NCBI GenBank assembly: GCA_001970955.1
Contig: MPUH01001036.1
Location: 1-25,377, forward strand
DNA: 25,377 nucleotides
Source: Stentor coeruleus
Lineage: Eukaryota > Ciliophora > Heterotrichea > Heterotrichida > Stentoridae
Direction of reading: 5' to 3'
Shown: piece by piece, positions 1 to 10,569 of the stretch
Position numbering within the stretch: the first letter of the stretch is position 1
Layout: every line of letters starts with the position of its first letter
Made by a program: the position numbers and the translations under genes
Notes under the pieces: model-generated
What the model was told of the DNA's origin: nothing
The model's input: the letters and a program-made list of their open reading frames with translations, nothing else
Database searches by the model: none

Positions 1-53
1 TAACACCCTAACACCCTAACACCCTAACACCCTAACACCCTAACACCCTAACA
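1..53. repeat. Macronuclear telomere, (CCCTAACA)n, C-strand at left end
   Basis: Six perfect 8-base units plus a partial seventh run from the first base to 53, then unique sequence begins. The C-rich strand reads 5' to 3' inward from the end, as expected for a left chromosome end; the complementary strand is (TGTTAGGG)n. This 8-base unit is the one known from heterotrich ciliates such as Stentor and Blepharisma. The window therefore begins at a true chromosome end or an alternative telomere addition site. Confidence 0.96.
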
Positions 54-579
54 TTTCAGTAATTAAATCATATATATCCTGAATTTGTTTCATATCAACA
101 CTTTTAATTTGATTTTTAGTATTTTTTGTATTCTTAGTAAGTGTTCCTTCAAGTTTAGAAAATGAAGGCTTCTCAAATAATAAATCTTCACTTATAATAG
201 ACTTGATTTTTTTGTGATCTTTAGCTTTAAATTCAGTTTTTTTATAGAGTTCATTGTAGTACTCAGTCATTTCATCTAAATGCTTAAATGCTGATTTTAC
301 CATAAATTTGATTTGGCAACTAACACTTAGAGCTTCATTCATTATTTGTTTTTTCTGTATTTCAATTTTGTATATGGATAATTTGATTGTACTTTTTAGC
401 CTTGTGAAATCAATTTTAGATAATTTCAACTTGATTTCAGTAAAGTTGCAGATGACATTATCTTTAAGATGTTCAGAAGAATGAACAAGAATGCAATTTT
501 CGCAAAATAGTGACTTATTGCAATTGTCGCATTGCTTGACTGGCGGACCATCACATCTAAAGGTACCACATTTCAGCAT
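40..579 (-). CDS. B-box-like zinc-finger protein, 3' end cut by the telomere
   Basis: The start is an ATG at 579 and the frame stays open for 179 residues. The N-terminus carries a cysteine/histidine cluster: C4, C9, C17, C20, C26, C29, H33 and H37. The spacing C-x2-C-x5-C-x2-C-x3-H-x3-H fits the second part of a B-box zinc finger, a protein-interaction module. The rest (about 45-175) is Lys-rich and helical-looking, probably coiled coil, with no domain I recognise. The last gene-derived codon is at 54-59; the final residues M-L-G-C and the TAG stop are encoded by the telomere repeat. The protein is therefore probably shorter than the germline version, whose C-terminal domain would lie beyond the break. 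The specific function is unknown. Confidence 0.7.
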   Translation of the reverse strand: MLKCGTFRCDGPPVKQCDNCNKSLFCENCILVHSSEHLKDNVICNFTEIKLKLSKIDFTRLKSTIKLSIYKIEIQKKQIMNEALSVSCQIKFMVKSAFKHLDEMTEYYNELYKKTEFKAKDHKKIKSIISEDLLFEKPSFSKLEGTLTKNTKNTKNQIKSVDMKQIQDIYDLITEMLGC

Positions 580-819
580 AATTATTATAAATATGATTTT
601 TTTTCAACACCTTTTATCTTTAAACAAATTTTAGACTATTATTACATTTTATATTTATCAAGACCACGTAGTTCATATTGTAAATATAGAAAATCCTAAG
701 CTAAATATAGTTTATGTTAGTACTTGATGCTGCTGTTATGAATAGTATTCATAAAAAATCTTATTATTTTTTTGGATAATTTTTCTAAGTGCATGCTTTA
801 TCCTGAAATAACTTGGTAA

Positions 820-1050
820 TATTTTCATATTAGATACAATAAAACGTATCATTTAATAGCAAAAAGCATTTATAAATTACCATTAAAACAGTTGAGTAAT
901 TTAGCAACAATGTCTAAACTATTTCACAACATTGAGTATTATTATAGTAATAGTGCTGAAAAAAATCTAAAATTCTTTAGTTTGAAAAAAAATCATAAAC
1001 ATTTTAATGAATATCTTGGTAAAACTTACCTTAATCTAAAAGCAAAATAA
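820..1050 (+). other. Possible small or decayed reading frame (76 sense codons)
   Basis: The frame is open from just after a TAA at 817 to a TAA at 1048-1050. The first in-frame ATG is at 910, which would give a 46-residue Lys/Asn/Tyr-rich product with no recognisable domain. Upstream of the 817 stop the same frame is open again back to about 742, so roughly 100 codons contain a single stop. In DNA this AT-rich a frame of that length is unusual but not impossible by chance. It could be a small gene, a decayed subtelomeric gene fragment or noise. Confidence 0.25.
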
Positions 1051-1288
1051 TAACTTCACATCTCACAACTTCATCAAAAAAATAGCATATTCCATCATAT
1101 ACTTCATACAACCCACAAATAAAATTCTAAAATCCAAAAACTCAAACAACAAAAACCCCATAAATATAAAATGATCCTCCCATTTCCAAAACATTAAAAC
1201 CAATCTTCATCTAAATAAAAAATCATCCACTCCATATTCAATCCCTAAAATTCACACAAATCTCAATATAATCACAAATCTAATTCTC

Positions 1289-1297
1289 TATATAAAA
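1289..1297 (+). promoter_or_regulatory. TATA-like element upstream of PRPF8
   Basis: TATATAAAA lies 22-30 bases before the PRPF8 ATG, inside a G-free stretch. It resembles a TATA box, but in a region this AT-rich such a match is weak evidence. If real, the 5' leader would be extremely short. Confidence 0.22.
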
Positions 1298-1318
1298 CCT
1301 TAACAAATACAACTTATA

Positions 1319-4300
1319 ATGGTTAAAAATAAGGAAAAGCCGAAATGGAAGCCTGCATCAGGGAAAAAGTTCGCTTACAAAGAAAGCGTTAAAGAGCCGC
1401 TTCCCCCTGAAATACTAAGGAAACTTATCAAAGACCATGGAGACATGTCTTCGAAAAGATTCCGAAATGACAAGCGGGCCTATCTTGGTGCTCTCAAATA
1501 TATTCCTCATGCAATTTACAAACTCCTTGAAAACATGCCCATGCCATGGGAACAGGTCAGAAATGTTCAGGTTCTTTATCATGTAACAGGAGCAATAACT
1601 TTTGTCTCTGAAGTACCTAAAGTTATAGAACCAGTATATGTAGCCCAATGGGGGACTATGTGGATTATGATGAGAAGAGAAAAACGTGATCGAAGACATT
1701 TTAAAAGAATGAGATTTCCACCTTTTGATGATGAAGAACCACCATTAGACTATGGTGATAATATCCTTCATGTTGAGCCATCAGAACCTATTCAGATGGA
1801 ACTTGATGAAAATGAGGACAACCCGGTTTTTGATTGGTTTTATGATCATAAACCACTTATTTATACAAATTTCGTCAATGGCTCAAGCTATAGGAATTGG
1901 AAGCTCCCTTTGTCGGTAATGATGAATTTACATCGTCTTGCTAATCAGCTTTTGAGTGATTTGATTGACACAAACTATTTTTACCTCTTTGATTTGAGAT
2001 CTTTTTTCACTTCGAAAGCTTTGAATGTTGCTATACCTGGAGGGCCAAAATTTGAACCTTTGTTCCGTGATAACTTTGAAGAAGATGAAGACTGGAATGA
2101 ATTTAATGATATAAACAAAATAATCGCTCGTCATCCATTAAGGACAGAATATCGTATTGCCTTTCCTTTCCTCTACAATTCCCGTCCAAGAAAAGTGGAT
2201 ATTAGTTTTTACCACCGTCCATCCTTAGTGTTTATAAAGCAAGAAGACCCAACATTACCTACTTTTATATACGATCCATTAATAAACCCTCTTCCAGCTT
2301 ATAAACTTGAAGCAGAAGATCAAGACCCTGAAGAAGATGAGTGGATTTTACCTGAAAACGTTAACCCTTTATTACAAGATCTATCTTTAGAGACTGAAAA
2401 AACAGCTAGTGGGATATCTTTATTATGGGCTCCTCATCCTTTCAATAAAAAAACAGGGAAAACTCGTAGAACATGTGATGTCCCACTTATAAGCGGATGG
2501 CTTCGTGAACATTGTCCACCAAAATACCCAGTAAAAGTCAGAGTTTCATATCAAAAACTTCTCAAACTCTGGGTATGCAACAAATTGCATCACAAAAAAC
2601 CTAAAACAATGACAAAAAGATCAATTTTCAAAGCTTTTGAAAGGACGAAATATTTTCAGAAAACAGAAATTGACTGGATTGAAGCAGCACTTCAAGTGTG
2701 TAGACAAGGTTACAATATGCTCAACCTTTTAATTCATAGGAAAAACTTAAATTATTTGCATTTGGACTATAACTTTAATTTAAAGCCTATAAAAACCCTG
2801 ACAACAAAAGAGCGAAAAAAATCTAGATTTGGAAATGCTTTTCATTTGTGTAGAGAAGTCCTTAGAATGACTAAGATAATTGTAGATACTCATGTTCATT
2901 ATAGACTTGGAAATGTAGATGCTTTTCATTTAGCTGATGGGTTGCAGTATATTTTTGCACATATAGGACAATTAACAGGAATGTATAGATATAAATATCG
3001 GCTTATGAGACAAGTGAGAATGTGTAAAGATCTAAAACATCTTATATATTATCGATTTAACACTGGTCCTGTTGGTAAAGGTCCAGGATGTGGGTTTTGG
3101 GTATCAGGTTGGCGAGTATGGTTATTTTTCCTTCGCGGTATTGTCCCATTATTAGAACGTTGGCTCGGTAATCTATTAGCCAGGCAATTTGAAGGTCGCC
3201 ACAGCAAAGCTGTGGGAAAAACAGTGACTAAACAAAGGGTTGAAAGCCATTTTGACCTAGAAATGAGAGCTGCAGTTATGTTAGATATACAAGATATGAT
3301 GCCAGAAGGTGTTCGTGATAATAAAACTAAAACTATCCTCCAACATTTATCAGAAGCTTGGCGTTGTTGGAAAGCTAATATTCCTTGGAAGGTCCCAGGC
3401 TTGCCTGGGCCAATAGAAAATCTTATCCTCAGATATGTTAAAGCAAAAGCTGATTGGTGGACTAATGCTGCTTATTATAATCGTGAACGTATAAGAAGAG
3501 GAGCTACAGTTGATAAAACTGTATGTAAAAAAAATCTTGGTCGATTAACACGTTTATGGCTTAAAGCTGAACAGGAACGTCAGCACAATTATTTAAAAGA
3601 TGGACCTTATTTATCCCCAGAAGAAGCTGTAGCTATATATTCAACAATGGTTCATTGGCTTGAAAGTAGAAGATTTGTGCCAATCCCATTTCCTCCATTA
3701 AATTATAAACATGACACGAAATTATTTGTTTTATGCTTAGAAAGATTAAAAGAGTCATATAGTGTAAAAAGTCGTCTTAATCAATCTCAACGTGAAGAAC
3801 TTGGGCTTATAGAACAAGCATATGACAATCCTCATGAAGCTTTAAGTAGAGTTAAAAGACATTTACTGACAATGAGAAGTTTTAAAGAAGTGAATATAGA
3901 GTTTATGGACTTATATTCACATTTAATCCCAGTTTATGAAATTGAGCCTTTAGAAAAAATCACTGATGCATATTTAGACCAGTATTTATGGTATGAGGCT
4001 GATAAACGCAAATTGTTCCCTAACTGGATGAAACCTTCAGATGCTGAACCACCTCCTTTATTAGTTTACAAATGGGCACAAGGGATTAATAATCTTCATG
4101 ATATATGGGATGTATCTCAAGGCCAATGTGTAGTTTTAATGCAAACTAAACTAGAAAAAGTATATGAAAAAATCGATTTAACCTTACTAAACAGACTCTT
4201 AAGGCTTATAGTAGACCATAACATGGCTGACTATATGTCAAGTAAAAACAATATCATTATCAGCTATAAAGATATGAGCCATACAAATTCCTATGGATTC

Positions 4301-7300
4301 ATCAGAGGTTTACAATTCGGATCTTTCGTCTTTGGGTATTACGCTTTAGCTATTGATATAATGCTTCTTGGTCTTCAAAGAGCTACTGAAATTGCTGGTC
4401 CACCTAATGACTCAAATGATTTCCTTACTTATCCTGATGTGAAAACTGAAATAAGACATCCAGTTAGACTTTATTGTCGTTATGTAGACAAACTTTTTAT
4501 TGTATTTCGCTTTACAGCTGAAGAGTCTAGGGATCTTATTCAAAGGTATCTAACTGAGCACCCTGATCCTAATAATGAAAATGTTGTTGGGTATAATAAT
4601 AAAAAATGCTGGCCTAGAGACTGTAGAATGAGGCTTATGAAACATGATGTAAACTTAGGCCGGGCTGTGTTTTGGGAAATGAAAAACCGTCTACCAAGGT
4701 CAGTGACTAGCTTAGACTGGGAAAACTCATTTGTTAGTGTTTATAGTAAAGACAACCCAAATTTACTTTTCAATATGTGTGGCTTTGAAGTAAGGATTTT
4801 CCCTCGTTGTCGAATGATTGCTGAAGATTTTACATATAGAGATGGAGTATGGCGGCTACATAATGAAAGTACTAAACAAATCACAGCTCAAGCTTTTCTT
4901 AGAGTAGACGAAGAAGGTCTTAAGCGTTTTGAAAACCGTGTAAGGCAAATACTTATGGCTTCAGGCTCAACAACTTTTACTAAAATCGCCAATAAATGGA
5001 ATACAAGCCTTATTGGCTTAATGACTTATTATCGTGAAGCGGCTATTCATACAGAAGAACTCTTAGACCTTTTAGTAAAATGTGAAAACAAAATCCAAAC
5101 ACGTATAAAAATAGGACTCAATTCTAAAATGCCTTCAAGATTCCCCCCTGTTGTATTTTATACACCAAAAGAACTTGGAGGTCTAGGGATGTTATCAATG
5201 GGTCATATTTTAATCCCACAAAGCGATAGAAGGTATTCAAAACAAACTGATGCTGGGATAACGCATTTTCGTGCAGGGATGACTCATGAAGAAGATCAAT
5301 TTATACCAAATTTATATAGATACATACAAACATGGGAAAGTGAATTTGCTGACTCACAAAGGGTTTGGGCTGAATATGCTTTAAAAAGAGAAGAAGCTCA
5401 AGCACAAAATCGTAGATTAACACTTGAAGACCTTGAAGACTCTTGGGATAGAGGGATTCCTAGAATAAACACGTTGTTTCAGAAAGATAGACTTACTTTA
5501 GCTTATGATAAAGGATGGAGAATGAGACAGGATTTTAAACAGTATCAAGTATTAAAGCAAAATCCATTTTGGTGGACGCATCAGAGACATGATGGAAAAC
5601 TATGGAATTTAAATAATTATAGAACGGATATGATACAAGCACTTGGAGGAGTTGAGTGTATATTAGAACATACACTTTTTAAAGGGACTTATTTCCCTAC
5701 ATGGGAAGGATTATTTTGGGAAAAAGCTAGTGGGTTTGAGGAGTCGATGAAATATAAAAAACTTACACATGCACAAAGATCTGGGCTTAACCAAATACCT
5801 AATAGAAGATTTACATTGTGGTGGAGTCCTACTATAAACAGAGCTAATGTTTATGTTGGTTTCCAAGTTCAACTAGATCTAACAGGGATTTTCATGCATG
5901 GTAAAATCCCTACATTAAAAATTTCACTAATCCAAATCTTCAGAGCACATCTTTGGCAGAAAATCCATGAAAGTGTTGTTATGGACATGTGTCAGGTTTT
6001 TGATACCGAAATGGAAGCTCTTGAAATCGATACAGTTCAAAAAGAAACAATTCATCCAAGAAAAAGCTATAAAATGAACTCATCTTGTGCTGATATACTC
6101 CTTTTTGCTACTTATAAATGGCCAATGTCAAAACCATCTTTATTAACGGATAATAAAGATACATTTGATGCAGGGACAAGTAATAAATATTGGATTGACA
6201 TACAATTAAGATGGGGTGATTATGATAGTCATGATATGGAAAGATATGCAAGGGCTAAGTTTTTAGATTATTCAACAGACCATACATTAACTCTTTACCC
6301 ATCACCTACAGGATGTTTACTTGGTATAGATTTAGCTTATAATCTACATAGTGGATATGGGAATTGGTTTCCAGGGTCAAAAACTCTTATTCAGCAATCT
6401 TTAGCGAAAATAATGAGGGCAAGTCCAGCTTTATATGTCCTTAGAGAACGTATTAGAAAAGGTTTGCAATTGTATTCGTCTGAACCAACTGAGCCTTATT
6501 TGAATTCTCAGAATTATGGAGAACTTTTTTCTAATCAAACTATATGGTTTGTTGATGATACTAATGTATATAGAGTGACTATACATAAAACTTTCGAAGG
6601 TAATTTGACGACAAAACCTATAAATGGGGCTATATTTATATTCAACCCTAAATCTGGTCAGTTGTTTCTTAAAGTTATCCACACTTCTATATGGGGTGGG
6701 CAAAAACGTCTTGGTCAACTTGCTAAATGGAAAACCGCAGAAGAAGTTGCTTTACTTATCAGATCATTACCTTTAGAAGAACAACCAAAGCAAATAATCG
6801 TCACAAGAAAAGGTATGCTTGATCCATTAGAAGTTCATTTACTTGATTTCCCAAATATCGTAATTAAAGGTAGTGAATTACAACTACCATTCCAAGCTAT
6901 AATGAAAATTGAAAAATTCGGTGACCTGATCCTCAAAGCTTCATCCCCAGAAATGATTCTTTTCAATTTATACGATGACTGGCTTAAATCCGTATCTTCA
7001 TTCACAGCTTTTTGTCGATTGATTTTAATACTCAGAGCTTTATATGTAAATAACGAAAGAGCCAAAATAATAATGCGTCCTGATAAAACAACAGTAACTA
7101 AACCAAATCATGTTTGGCCAACATTATCTGATGACGAATGGGTGAAAGTAGAAGTTGAGTTGAAAAATCTAATCCTAACAGACTATGGGAAGAAAAATAG
7201 TATAAACATAGCATCTTTGACACAAAGTGAAATCAGAGACATAATATTGGGTATGGAAATAACCCCACCTTCTATTGGAAGACAACAAATGGCAGATATG

Positions 7301-8197
7301 GATAAAACTCGTGACCAAACAACAGCTGTGACATCAAAAACAACAAATGCAATGAATGAAGAAATTGTTGTGACAACATGGACACCTTATGAACAACAAC
7401 AATTTATATCCCGTACAGACTGGCGTATAAGAGCAGTTTCATCTACAAATTTACATTTAAGAACCTCACATATTTATGTACATAAAGATGAAGAAGACCC
7501 ATCATTAGTATTAGTATTTCCAAAAAACATATTGAAGAAATTCATCACAATTGCTGATTTGAAAACTCATATAGGTGGGTATTTATATGGTTTAACTCCA
7601 TCTGACCATCAAGAAGTTAGAGAAGTTCGTTGCATAGTAATGGTACCTCAAGTTGGAAACCATCAAACTGTAACTTTTCCTAAATTACTCCCTGATCATC
7701 CTTATCTTAAAGATCTTCAACCATTAGGTTGGGTTCATACACAACCAGCTGAGACTTCAATGCTTTCACCTAGTGATGTTATGTTTACAGCTAATATTGT
7801 CACTGATAATGAGAATTGGGCTGAAGCTAGTTCGGTTGTTACTGTGTCATTAACCCCTGGATCTTGTACTTTAAGTGCATATAGATTAACTCCTGTTGGT
7901 ATAGAATGGGGTAAAAATGCTAAAGATACTAGTGATTTTTCTAATGCGTATTTCAAAAGAGTTCAACTTTTACTTACTGATAAGTTCTTTGGGTTTTATA
8001 TGGTCCCTGACAATGGGGTATGGAACTGTAATTTCACTGGAATCGGGCATTCTTTACATATGAAGTATGGACTTGTTATTGATAACCCTAAAGAATATTA
8101 TCATGAAGTACATAGACCTTCACATTTCTTACAGTTCGCTAAAGCTCATCAGGAAGAAAAGCAGACCTTCCCTGAAATAGATGATAATTTTAGTTAG
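1319..8197 (+). CDS. PRPF8: Pre-mRNA-splicing factor PRP8 (PRPF8), U5 snRNP core
   Basis: This 2292-residue protein matches eukaryotic PRPF8 nearly end to end (human about 2335). PRPF8 is the scaffold at the spliceosome catalytic centre; it holds U5 and U6 snRNA and the intron ends, and controls the helicase Brr2. The order seen is: PRO8NT region (about 20-170, with [20 protein letters not shown]), the PROCN region (about 360-760, with [20 protein letters not shown]), the RT-like and endonuclease-like core, the RNase H-like domain (about 1720-1945, with [20 protein letters not shown]), and a C-terminal Jab1/MPN domain (about 2025-2292). The [13 protein letters not shown] segment, site of human retinitis pigmentosa mutations, is intact. 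The N-terminal extension is about 45 residues shorter than in human. There is no intron, and all 60 Trp codons are TGG. The stop is TAG; QDPR begins 11 bases later on the same strand. Confidence 0.98.
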   Translation: MVKNKEKPKWKPASGKKFAYKESVKEPLPPEILRKLIKDHGDMSSKRFRNDKRAYLGALKYIPHAIYKLLENMPMPWEQVRNVQVLYHVTGAITFVSEVPKVIEPVYVAQWGTMWIMMRREKRDRRHFKRMRFPPFDDEEPPLDYGDNILHVEPSEPIQMELDENEDNPVFDWFYDHKPLIYTNFVNGSSYRNWKLPLSVMMNLHRLANQLLSDLIDTNYFYLFDLRSFFTSKALNVAIPGGPKFEPLFRDNFEEDEDWNEFNDINKIIARHPLRTEYRIAFPFLYNSRPRKVDISFYHRPSLVFIKQEDPTLPTFIYDPLINPLPAYKLEAEDQDPEEDEWILPENVNPLLQDLSLETEKTASGISLLWAPHPFNKKTGKTRRTCDVPLISGWLREHCPPKYPVKVRVSYQKLLKLWVCNKLHHKKPKTMTKRSIFKAFERTKYFQKTEIDWIEAALQVCRQGYNMLNLLIHRKNLNYLHLDYNFNLKPIKTLTTKERKKSRFGNAFHLCREVLRMTKIIVDTHVHYRLGNVDAFHLADGLQYIFAHIGQLTGMYRYKYRLMRQVRMCKDLKHLIYYRFNTGPVGKGPGCGFWVSGWRVWLFFLRGIVPLLERWLGNLLARQFEGRHSKAVGKTVTKQRVESHFDLEMRAAVMLDIQDMMPEGVRDNKTKTILQHLSEAWRCWKANIPWKVPGLPGPIENLILRYVKAKADWWTNAAYYNRERIRRGATVDKTVCKKNLGRLTRLWLKAEQERQHNYLKDGPYLSPEEAVAIYSTMVHWLESRRFVPIPFPPLNYKHDTKLFVLCLERLKESYSVKSRLNQSQREELGLIEQAYDNPHEALSRVKRHLLTMRSFKEVNIEFMDLYSHLIPVYEIEPLEKITDAYLDQYLWYEADKRKLFPNWMKPSDAEPPPLLVYKWAQGINNLHDIWDVSQGQCVVLMQTKLEKVYEKIDLTLLNRLLRLIVDHNMADYMSSKNNIIISYKDMSHTNSYGFIRGLQFGSFVFGYYALAIDIMLLGLQRATEIAGPPNDSNDFLTYPDVKTEIRHPVRLYCRYVDKLFIVFRFTAEESRDLIQRYLTEHPDPNNENVVGYNNKKCWPRDCRMRLMKHDVNLGRAVFWEMKNRLPRSVTSLDWENSFVSVYSKDNPNLLFNMCGFEVRIFPRCRMIAEDFTYRDGVWRLHNESTKQITAQAFLRVDEEGLKRFENRVRQILMASGSTTFTKIANKWNTSLIGLMTYYREAAIHTEELLDLLVKCENKIQTRIKIGLNSKMPSRFPPVVFYTPKELGGLGMLSMGHILIPQSDRRYSKQTDAGITHFRAGMTHEEDQFIPNLYRYIQTWESEFADSQRVWAEYALKREEAQAQNRRLTLEDLEDSWDRGIPRINTLFQKDRLTLAYDKGWRMRQDFKQYQVLKQNPFWWTHQRHDGKLWNLNNYRTDMIQALGGVECILEHTLFKGTYFPTWEGLFWEKASGFEESMKYKKLTHAQRSGLNQIPNRRFTLWWSPTINRANVYVGFQVQLDLTGIFMHGKIPTLKISLIQIFRAHLWQKIHESVVMDMCQVFDTEMEALEIDTVQKETIHPRKSYKMNSSCADILLFATYKWPMSKPSLLTDNKDTFDAGTSNKYWIDIQLRWGDYDSHDMERYARAKFLDYSTDHTLTLYPSPTGCLLGIDLAYNLHSGYGNWFPGSKTLIQQSLAKIMRASPALYVLRERIRKGLQLYSSEPTEPYLNSQNYGELFSNQTIWFVDDTNVYRVTIHKTFEGNLTTKPINGAIFIFNPKSGQLFLKVIHTSIWGGQKRLGQLAKWKTAEEVALLIRSLPLEEQPKQIIVTRKGMLDPLEVHLLDFPNIVIKGSELQLPFQAIMKIEKFGDLILKASSPEMILFNLYDDWLKSVSSFTAFCRLILILRALYVNNERAKIIMRPDKTTVTKPNHVWPTLSDDEWVKVEVELKNLILTDYGKKNSINIASLTQSEIRDIILGMEITPPSIGRQQMADMDKTRDQTTAVTSKTTNAMNEEIVVTTWTPYEQQQFISRTDWRIRAVSSTNLHLRTSHIYVHKDEEDPSLVLVFPKNILKKFITIADLKTHIGGYLYGLTPSDHQEVREVRCIVMVPQVGNHQTVTFPKLLPDHPYLKDLQPLGWVHTQPAETSMLSPSDVMFTANIVTDNENWAEASSVVTVSLTPGSCTLSAYRLTPVGIEWGKNAKDTSDFSNAYFKRVQLLLTDKFFGFYMVPDNGVWNCNFTGIGHSLHMKYGLVIDNPKEYYHEVHRPSHFLQFAKAHQEEKQTFPEIDDNFS

Positions 8198-8208
8198 GAT
8201 TATTAATA

Positions 8209-8901
8209 ATGCAAGCTTTAGCAAGGAGAAGTGTTATTATTGGAGGCAATGGAGCACTGGGCAAAAAAGTTGTTGAAGTCTTCAGGGATTCATGGGAAGT
8301 CACTTCTGTCGACTTTAAAAGCAACTCTCTTGCTCATAAAAATCTTGTCCTTCCACAAGGCAGTACTGAACTCCATCACAGCTTCTGCAAAGAAAACCTT
8401 TCAGGGAAATACGACGCTATGATCTGTGTTGCAGGAGGCTGGGTCGGTGGGAACATCGCGAATCCAGAAATATTTGCCCAAACGCGACAAATGATCGAGA
8501 TAAATCTATACCCATCATTACTAACTTGTCATTTAGCCACATCTTTTCTTAACGAAAACGGGCTTATTATTCTAACTGGAGCAGCTTCAGTGTTTAAAGA
8601 TGTGACACCAGGAAATCTAGCTTATGGTTTAGCTAAAACTGCAGTTCATAGTTTAGCTTTGAATATGGCTACACAAGAAAGTATCCCAAATACTTCAGTT
8701 GTTAGTACAATATTACCAGAAATAATCGATACACCTAGTAATAGAGCTGCTATGCCTGATGCAAATTTTTCTACTTGGTGTGACCCTATAGCTATAGCTG
8801 GATTGATAAAAATGTGGGCTGAAGGAAATAATAGACCAAGCAATGGGAGCTTTGCTGTATTAAAGTCTATAAACGGAAGTATTGTCCCAGAATTTGTTTA
8901 G
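8209..8901 (+). CDS. QDPR: Quinonoid dihydropteridine reductase (short-chain dehydrogenase)
   Basis: The 230-residue product matches dihydropteridine reductase (human 244 residues), which uses NADH to regenerate tetrahydrobiopterin from quinonoid dihydrobiopterin for aromatic amino acid hydroxylases. Visible motifs are the dinucleotide-binding GGNGALG (12-18), CVAGGWVGGN (73-82), the catalytic Y139-x3-K143 pair in AYGLAKTAVHSL, and the family signature around 176-190 (SNRAAMPDANFSTW). The length and all core motifs suggest a complete, active cytosolic enzyme. The ATG is 11 bases after the PRPF8 stop, so the promoter or leader must lie within PRPF8 or the leader must be minimal. Its TAG stop is 10 bases from the end of the convergent kinase gene. 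An intron is not needed. Confidence 0.95.
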   Translation: MQALARRSVIIGGNGALGKKVVEVFRDSWEVTSVDFKSNSLAHKNLVLPQGSTELHHSFCKENLSGKYDAMICVAGGWVGGNIANPEIFAQTRQMIEINLYPSLLTCHLATSFLNENGLIILTGAASVFKDVTPGNLAYGLAKTAVHSLALNMATQESIPNTSVVSTILPEIIDTPSNRAAMPDANFSTWCDPIAIAGLIKMWAEGNNRPSNGSFAVLKSINGSIVPEFV

Positions 8902-8911
8902 TTAATTTATC

Positions 8912-10363
8912 TTATAAGCTTCTAGTGATTATTTCTTCAAATTCTCTTAAATCAATTTCCCCATCAGAGTTCTGGTCAAAAGCTTTGATTATTTGTTTCC
9001 ACACATGGTCGTCTGTGTTGTTCCCACCCTGGAGGACTTTTTTCAGCTCAGCAGCTGATATGCTTCCACTTTTGTCTGAATCAAACAAATCAAAAGCTCT
9101 ACGGAGGTTCTGCGATGAAACTAAAGTCTTTTGTGATATAGACGCTTTTAAGAATTCAGTATAATTAATATACCCATTATTATCAGTATCAACTTCTTTC
9201 ATTATCTGAGATACTTCTTCTTCAGCATGATCATCACCCATAACTTTCTTATAATGTGACAATAATTCTTCTTTACTAAGTTTCCCATCACCATTTGTGT
9301 CAATAGTTTTAAATACTTCTTTTAAAGCTTTTGAATCATGGGCGCTAATACATTGAGTTGCTATAAAAGTTTGAACTGCGTCTCTAAGTTTGTTAGAATT
9401 CCTGAAACCCCTTAAGTTCTGAAATGCTGAGACTAGGTTTTGTTGATCTGAATCGGGGATAAGAGCATTTTCTACTATAAAAGGATGGGTGAGAACTTCA
9501 GTTGCAGATAAACGTTGGTCTAATGGGCATAAGAGTTTTGATATTAAATCTTTAGCTTGATTTGATATTGAAGTCCAGATTGGGTTTTTGTAGTTTATCG
9601 TACCACGTTGGACTTTTTCAAGAATTTCTTTGTCGGAGTTACCGTCAAATGGAGGGTAAAAAGATAAAAGCATAAACATAACAACACCTGCACTCCATAT
9701 ATCACATTTTTCATTGTAATTACTTGTTATTACTTCTGGGGCAATGTAGTAGGCGGTACCGATAACTCCGCTGAGGAAAGCATCTTTTTTTAGGATTGTG
9801 GCAGTTGAGAAATTTATTATTTTGATGTTGATCAGGTCATCTTTGTCCTCAAGTAATATGTTTTCAGGCTTTAGATCTCTATGGACAATGCCTTGTTCAT
9901 GCATATACGCAAGTGCCGAAAAAATTTCTTTCATAATCTTCGCAACTTGTTGCTCAGAAAAATTTTTACGCTTTAAAATTTCCTCAAACAATTCCCCACC
10001 TTTACATTGTTCCATAGATATATAAACTTTGCTAGGCTCTTCGAAAATTTCGAAAAATTTTATAACATTAGGGTGGTCAATGGTTTTTGTTATGGCAATT
10101 TCTATTTTGAGTTTTTCATAAGCAATTTTTGGGGTTATGTCTTTTCTGAATATTTTTACGAGTCTATCTTCATTTGTTTCTCTATGAATAGCAGCACGAA
10201 CTTCATAATATTGGCTTGTACTGACAACAGTTCGAAGCATGTAAACTTCTTGGAAACGTTTATCGTTTGTTAAGACAAATGTTCCTGCGTCTATATGAAG
10301 ACTATCCATTCTATTTTCAGGAGAAGCTATTTTTTTTGATCTTAGAGATGCACAACAACCCAT
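8912..10363 (-). CDS. Calcium-dependent protein kinase (CDPK), probable pseudokinase
   Basis: The 483 residues have the full CDPK plan: N-terminal MGCC (myristoylation at G2, likely palmitoylation at C3/C4, so membrane attachment), a kinase domain (about 40-295), an autoinhibitory junction (about 300-340) and four EF-hands at 355-366, 392-403, 428-439 and 463-474. Each EF loop has Asp at position 1, Gly at 6 and Glu at 12, so Ca2+ binding looks intact. In the kinase domain K70, E88, the HRD loop (H161-R162-D163, K165, N168) and APE (208-210) are kept. However, the DFG motif is N184-F185-S186, and the Gly-rich loop (about 45-55, VVSTSQYYEV) has no glycine. Loss of the Mg2+-binding Asp suggests little or no catalysis. 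The stop is TAA, 10 bases from the convergent QDPR gene. The first 103 bases of this CDS are repeated after an N gap (10411-10569), an assembly artefact. Confidence 0.93.
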   Translation of the reverse strand: MGCCASLRSKKIASPENRMDSLHIDAGTFVLTNDKRFQEVYMLRTVVSTSQYYEVRAAIHRETNEDRLVKIFRKDITPKIAYEKLKIEIAITKTIDHPNVIKFFEIFEEPSKVYISMEQCKGGELFEEILKRKNFSEQQVAKIMKEIFSALAYMHEQGIVHRDLKPENILLEDKDDLINIKIINFSTATILKKDAFLSGVIGTAYYIAPEVITSNYNEKCDIWSAGVVMFMLLSFYPPFDGNSDKEILEKVQRGTINYKNPIWTSISNQAKDLISKLLCPLDQRLSATEVLTHPFIVENALIPDSDQQNLVSAFQNLRGFRNSNKLRDAVQTFIATQCISAHDSKALKEVFKTIDTNGDGKLSKEELLSHYKKVMGDDHAEEEVSQIMKEVDTDNNGYINYTEFLKASISQKTLVSSQNLRRAFDLFDSDKSGSISAAELKKVLQGGNNTDDHVWKQIIKAFDQNSDGEIDLREFEEIITRSL

Positions 10364-10569
10364 TTTATTTATTTCAGTGAAACTTTTATTGGAATTTATT
10401 TTGATTGTTNTGGAAACGTTTATCGTTTGTTAAGACAAATGTTCCTGCGTCTATATGAAGACTATCCATTCTATGTTCAGGAGAAGCTATTTTTTTTGAT
10501 CTTAGAGATGCACAACAACCCATTTTATTTATTTCAGTGAAACTTTTATTGGAATTTATTTTGATTGTC
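10251..10569. repeat. Duplicated sequence across a 1-N gap (assembly artefact)
   Basis: Bases 10251-10409 are repeated at 10411-10569, separated by one N at 10410. The copies are 159 bases long and I see two mismatches. One would change kinase residue 17 from Asn to His; the other is the last base of the copy. The second copy holds only the first part of the kinase gene plus its leader and then continues into spacer. This is the pattern of two contig ends joined without merging their overlap. Confidence 0.85.

Larger units (their letters stand above)
580..1318. other. Spacer between the subtelomeric gene and PRPF8
   Basis: The first 240 bases are plain AT-rich sequence. A weak reading frame on the plus strand occupies 820-1050 (listed separately). 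From about 1051 to the PRPF8 start the plus strand is nearly free of G: by hand count 1081-1320 holds 60 C and 2 G. No RNA gene was recognised. Confidence 0.6.

Noticed and set aside
816..833. An 18-base GTAA...TAG segment as an intron
   Set aside because: Its length does not match the 15-16 base class, and removing it creates an in-frame TGA.
1319..8197. UGA-as-Trp genetic code (Blepharisma)
   Set aside because: All 60 Trp codons counted in PRPF8 are TGG and no accepted coding frame contains an internal TGA.
10411..10569. A second kinase gene start next to the CDPK
   Set aside because: It is a 159-base copy ending in spacer after an N gap, identical except for two bases; an assembly overlap explains it better than a tandem paralogue.
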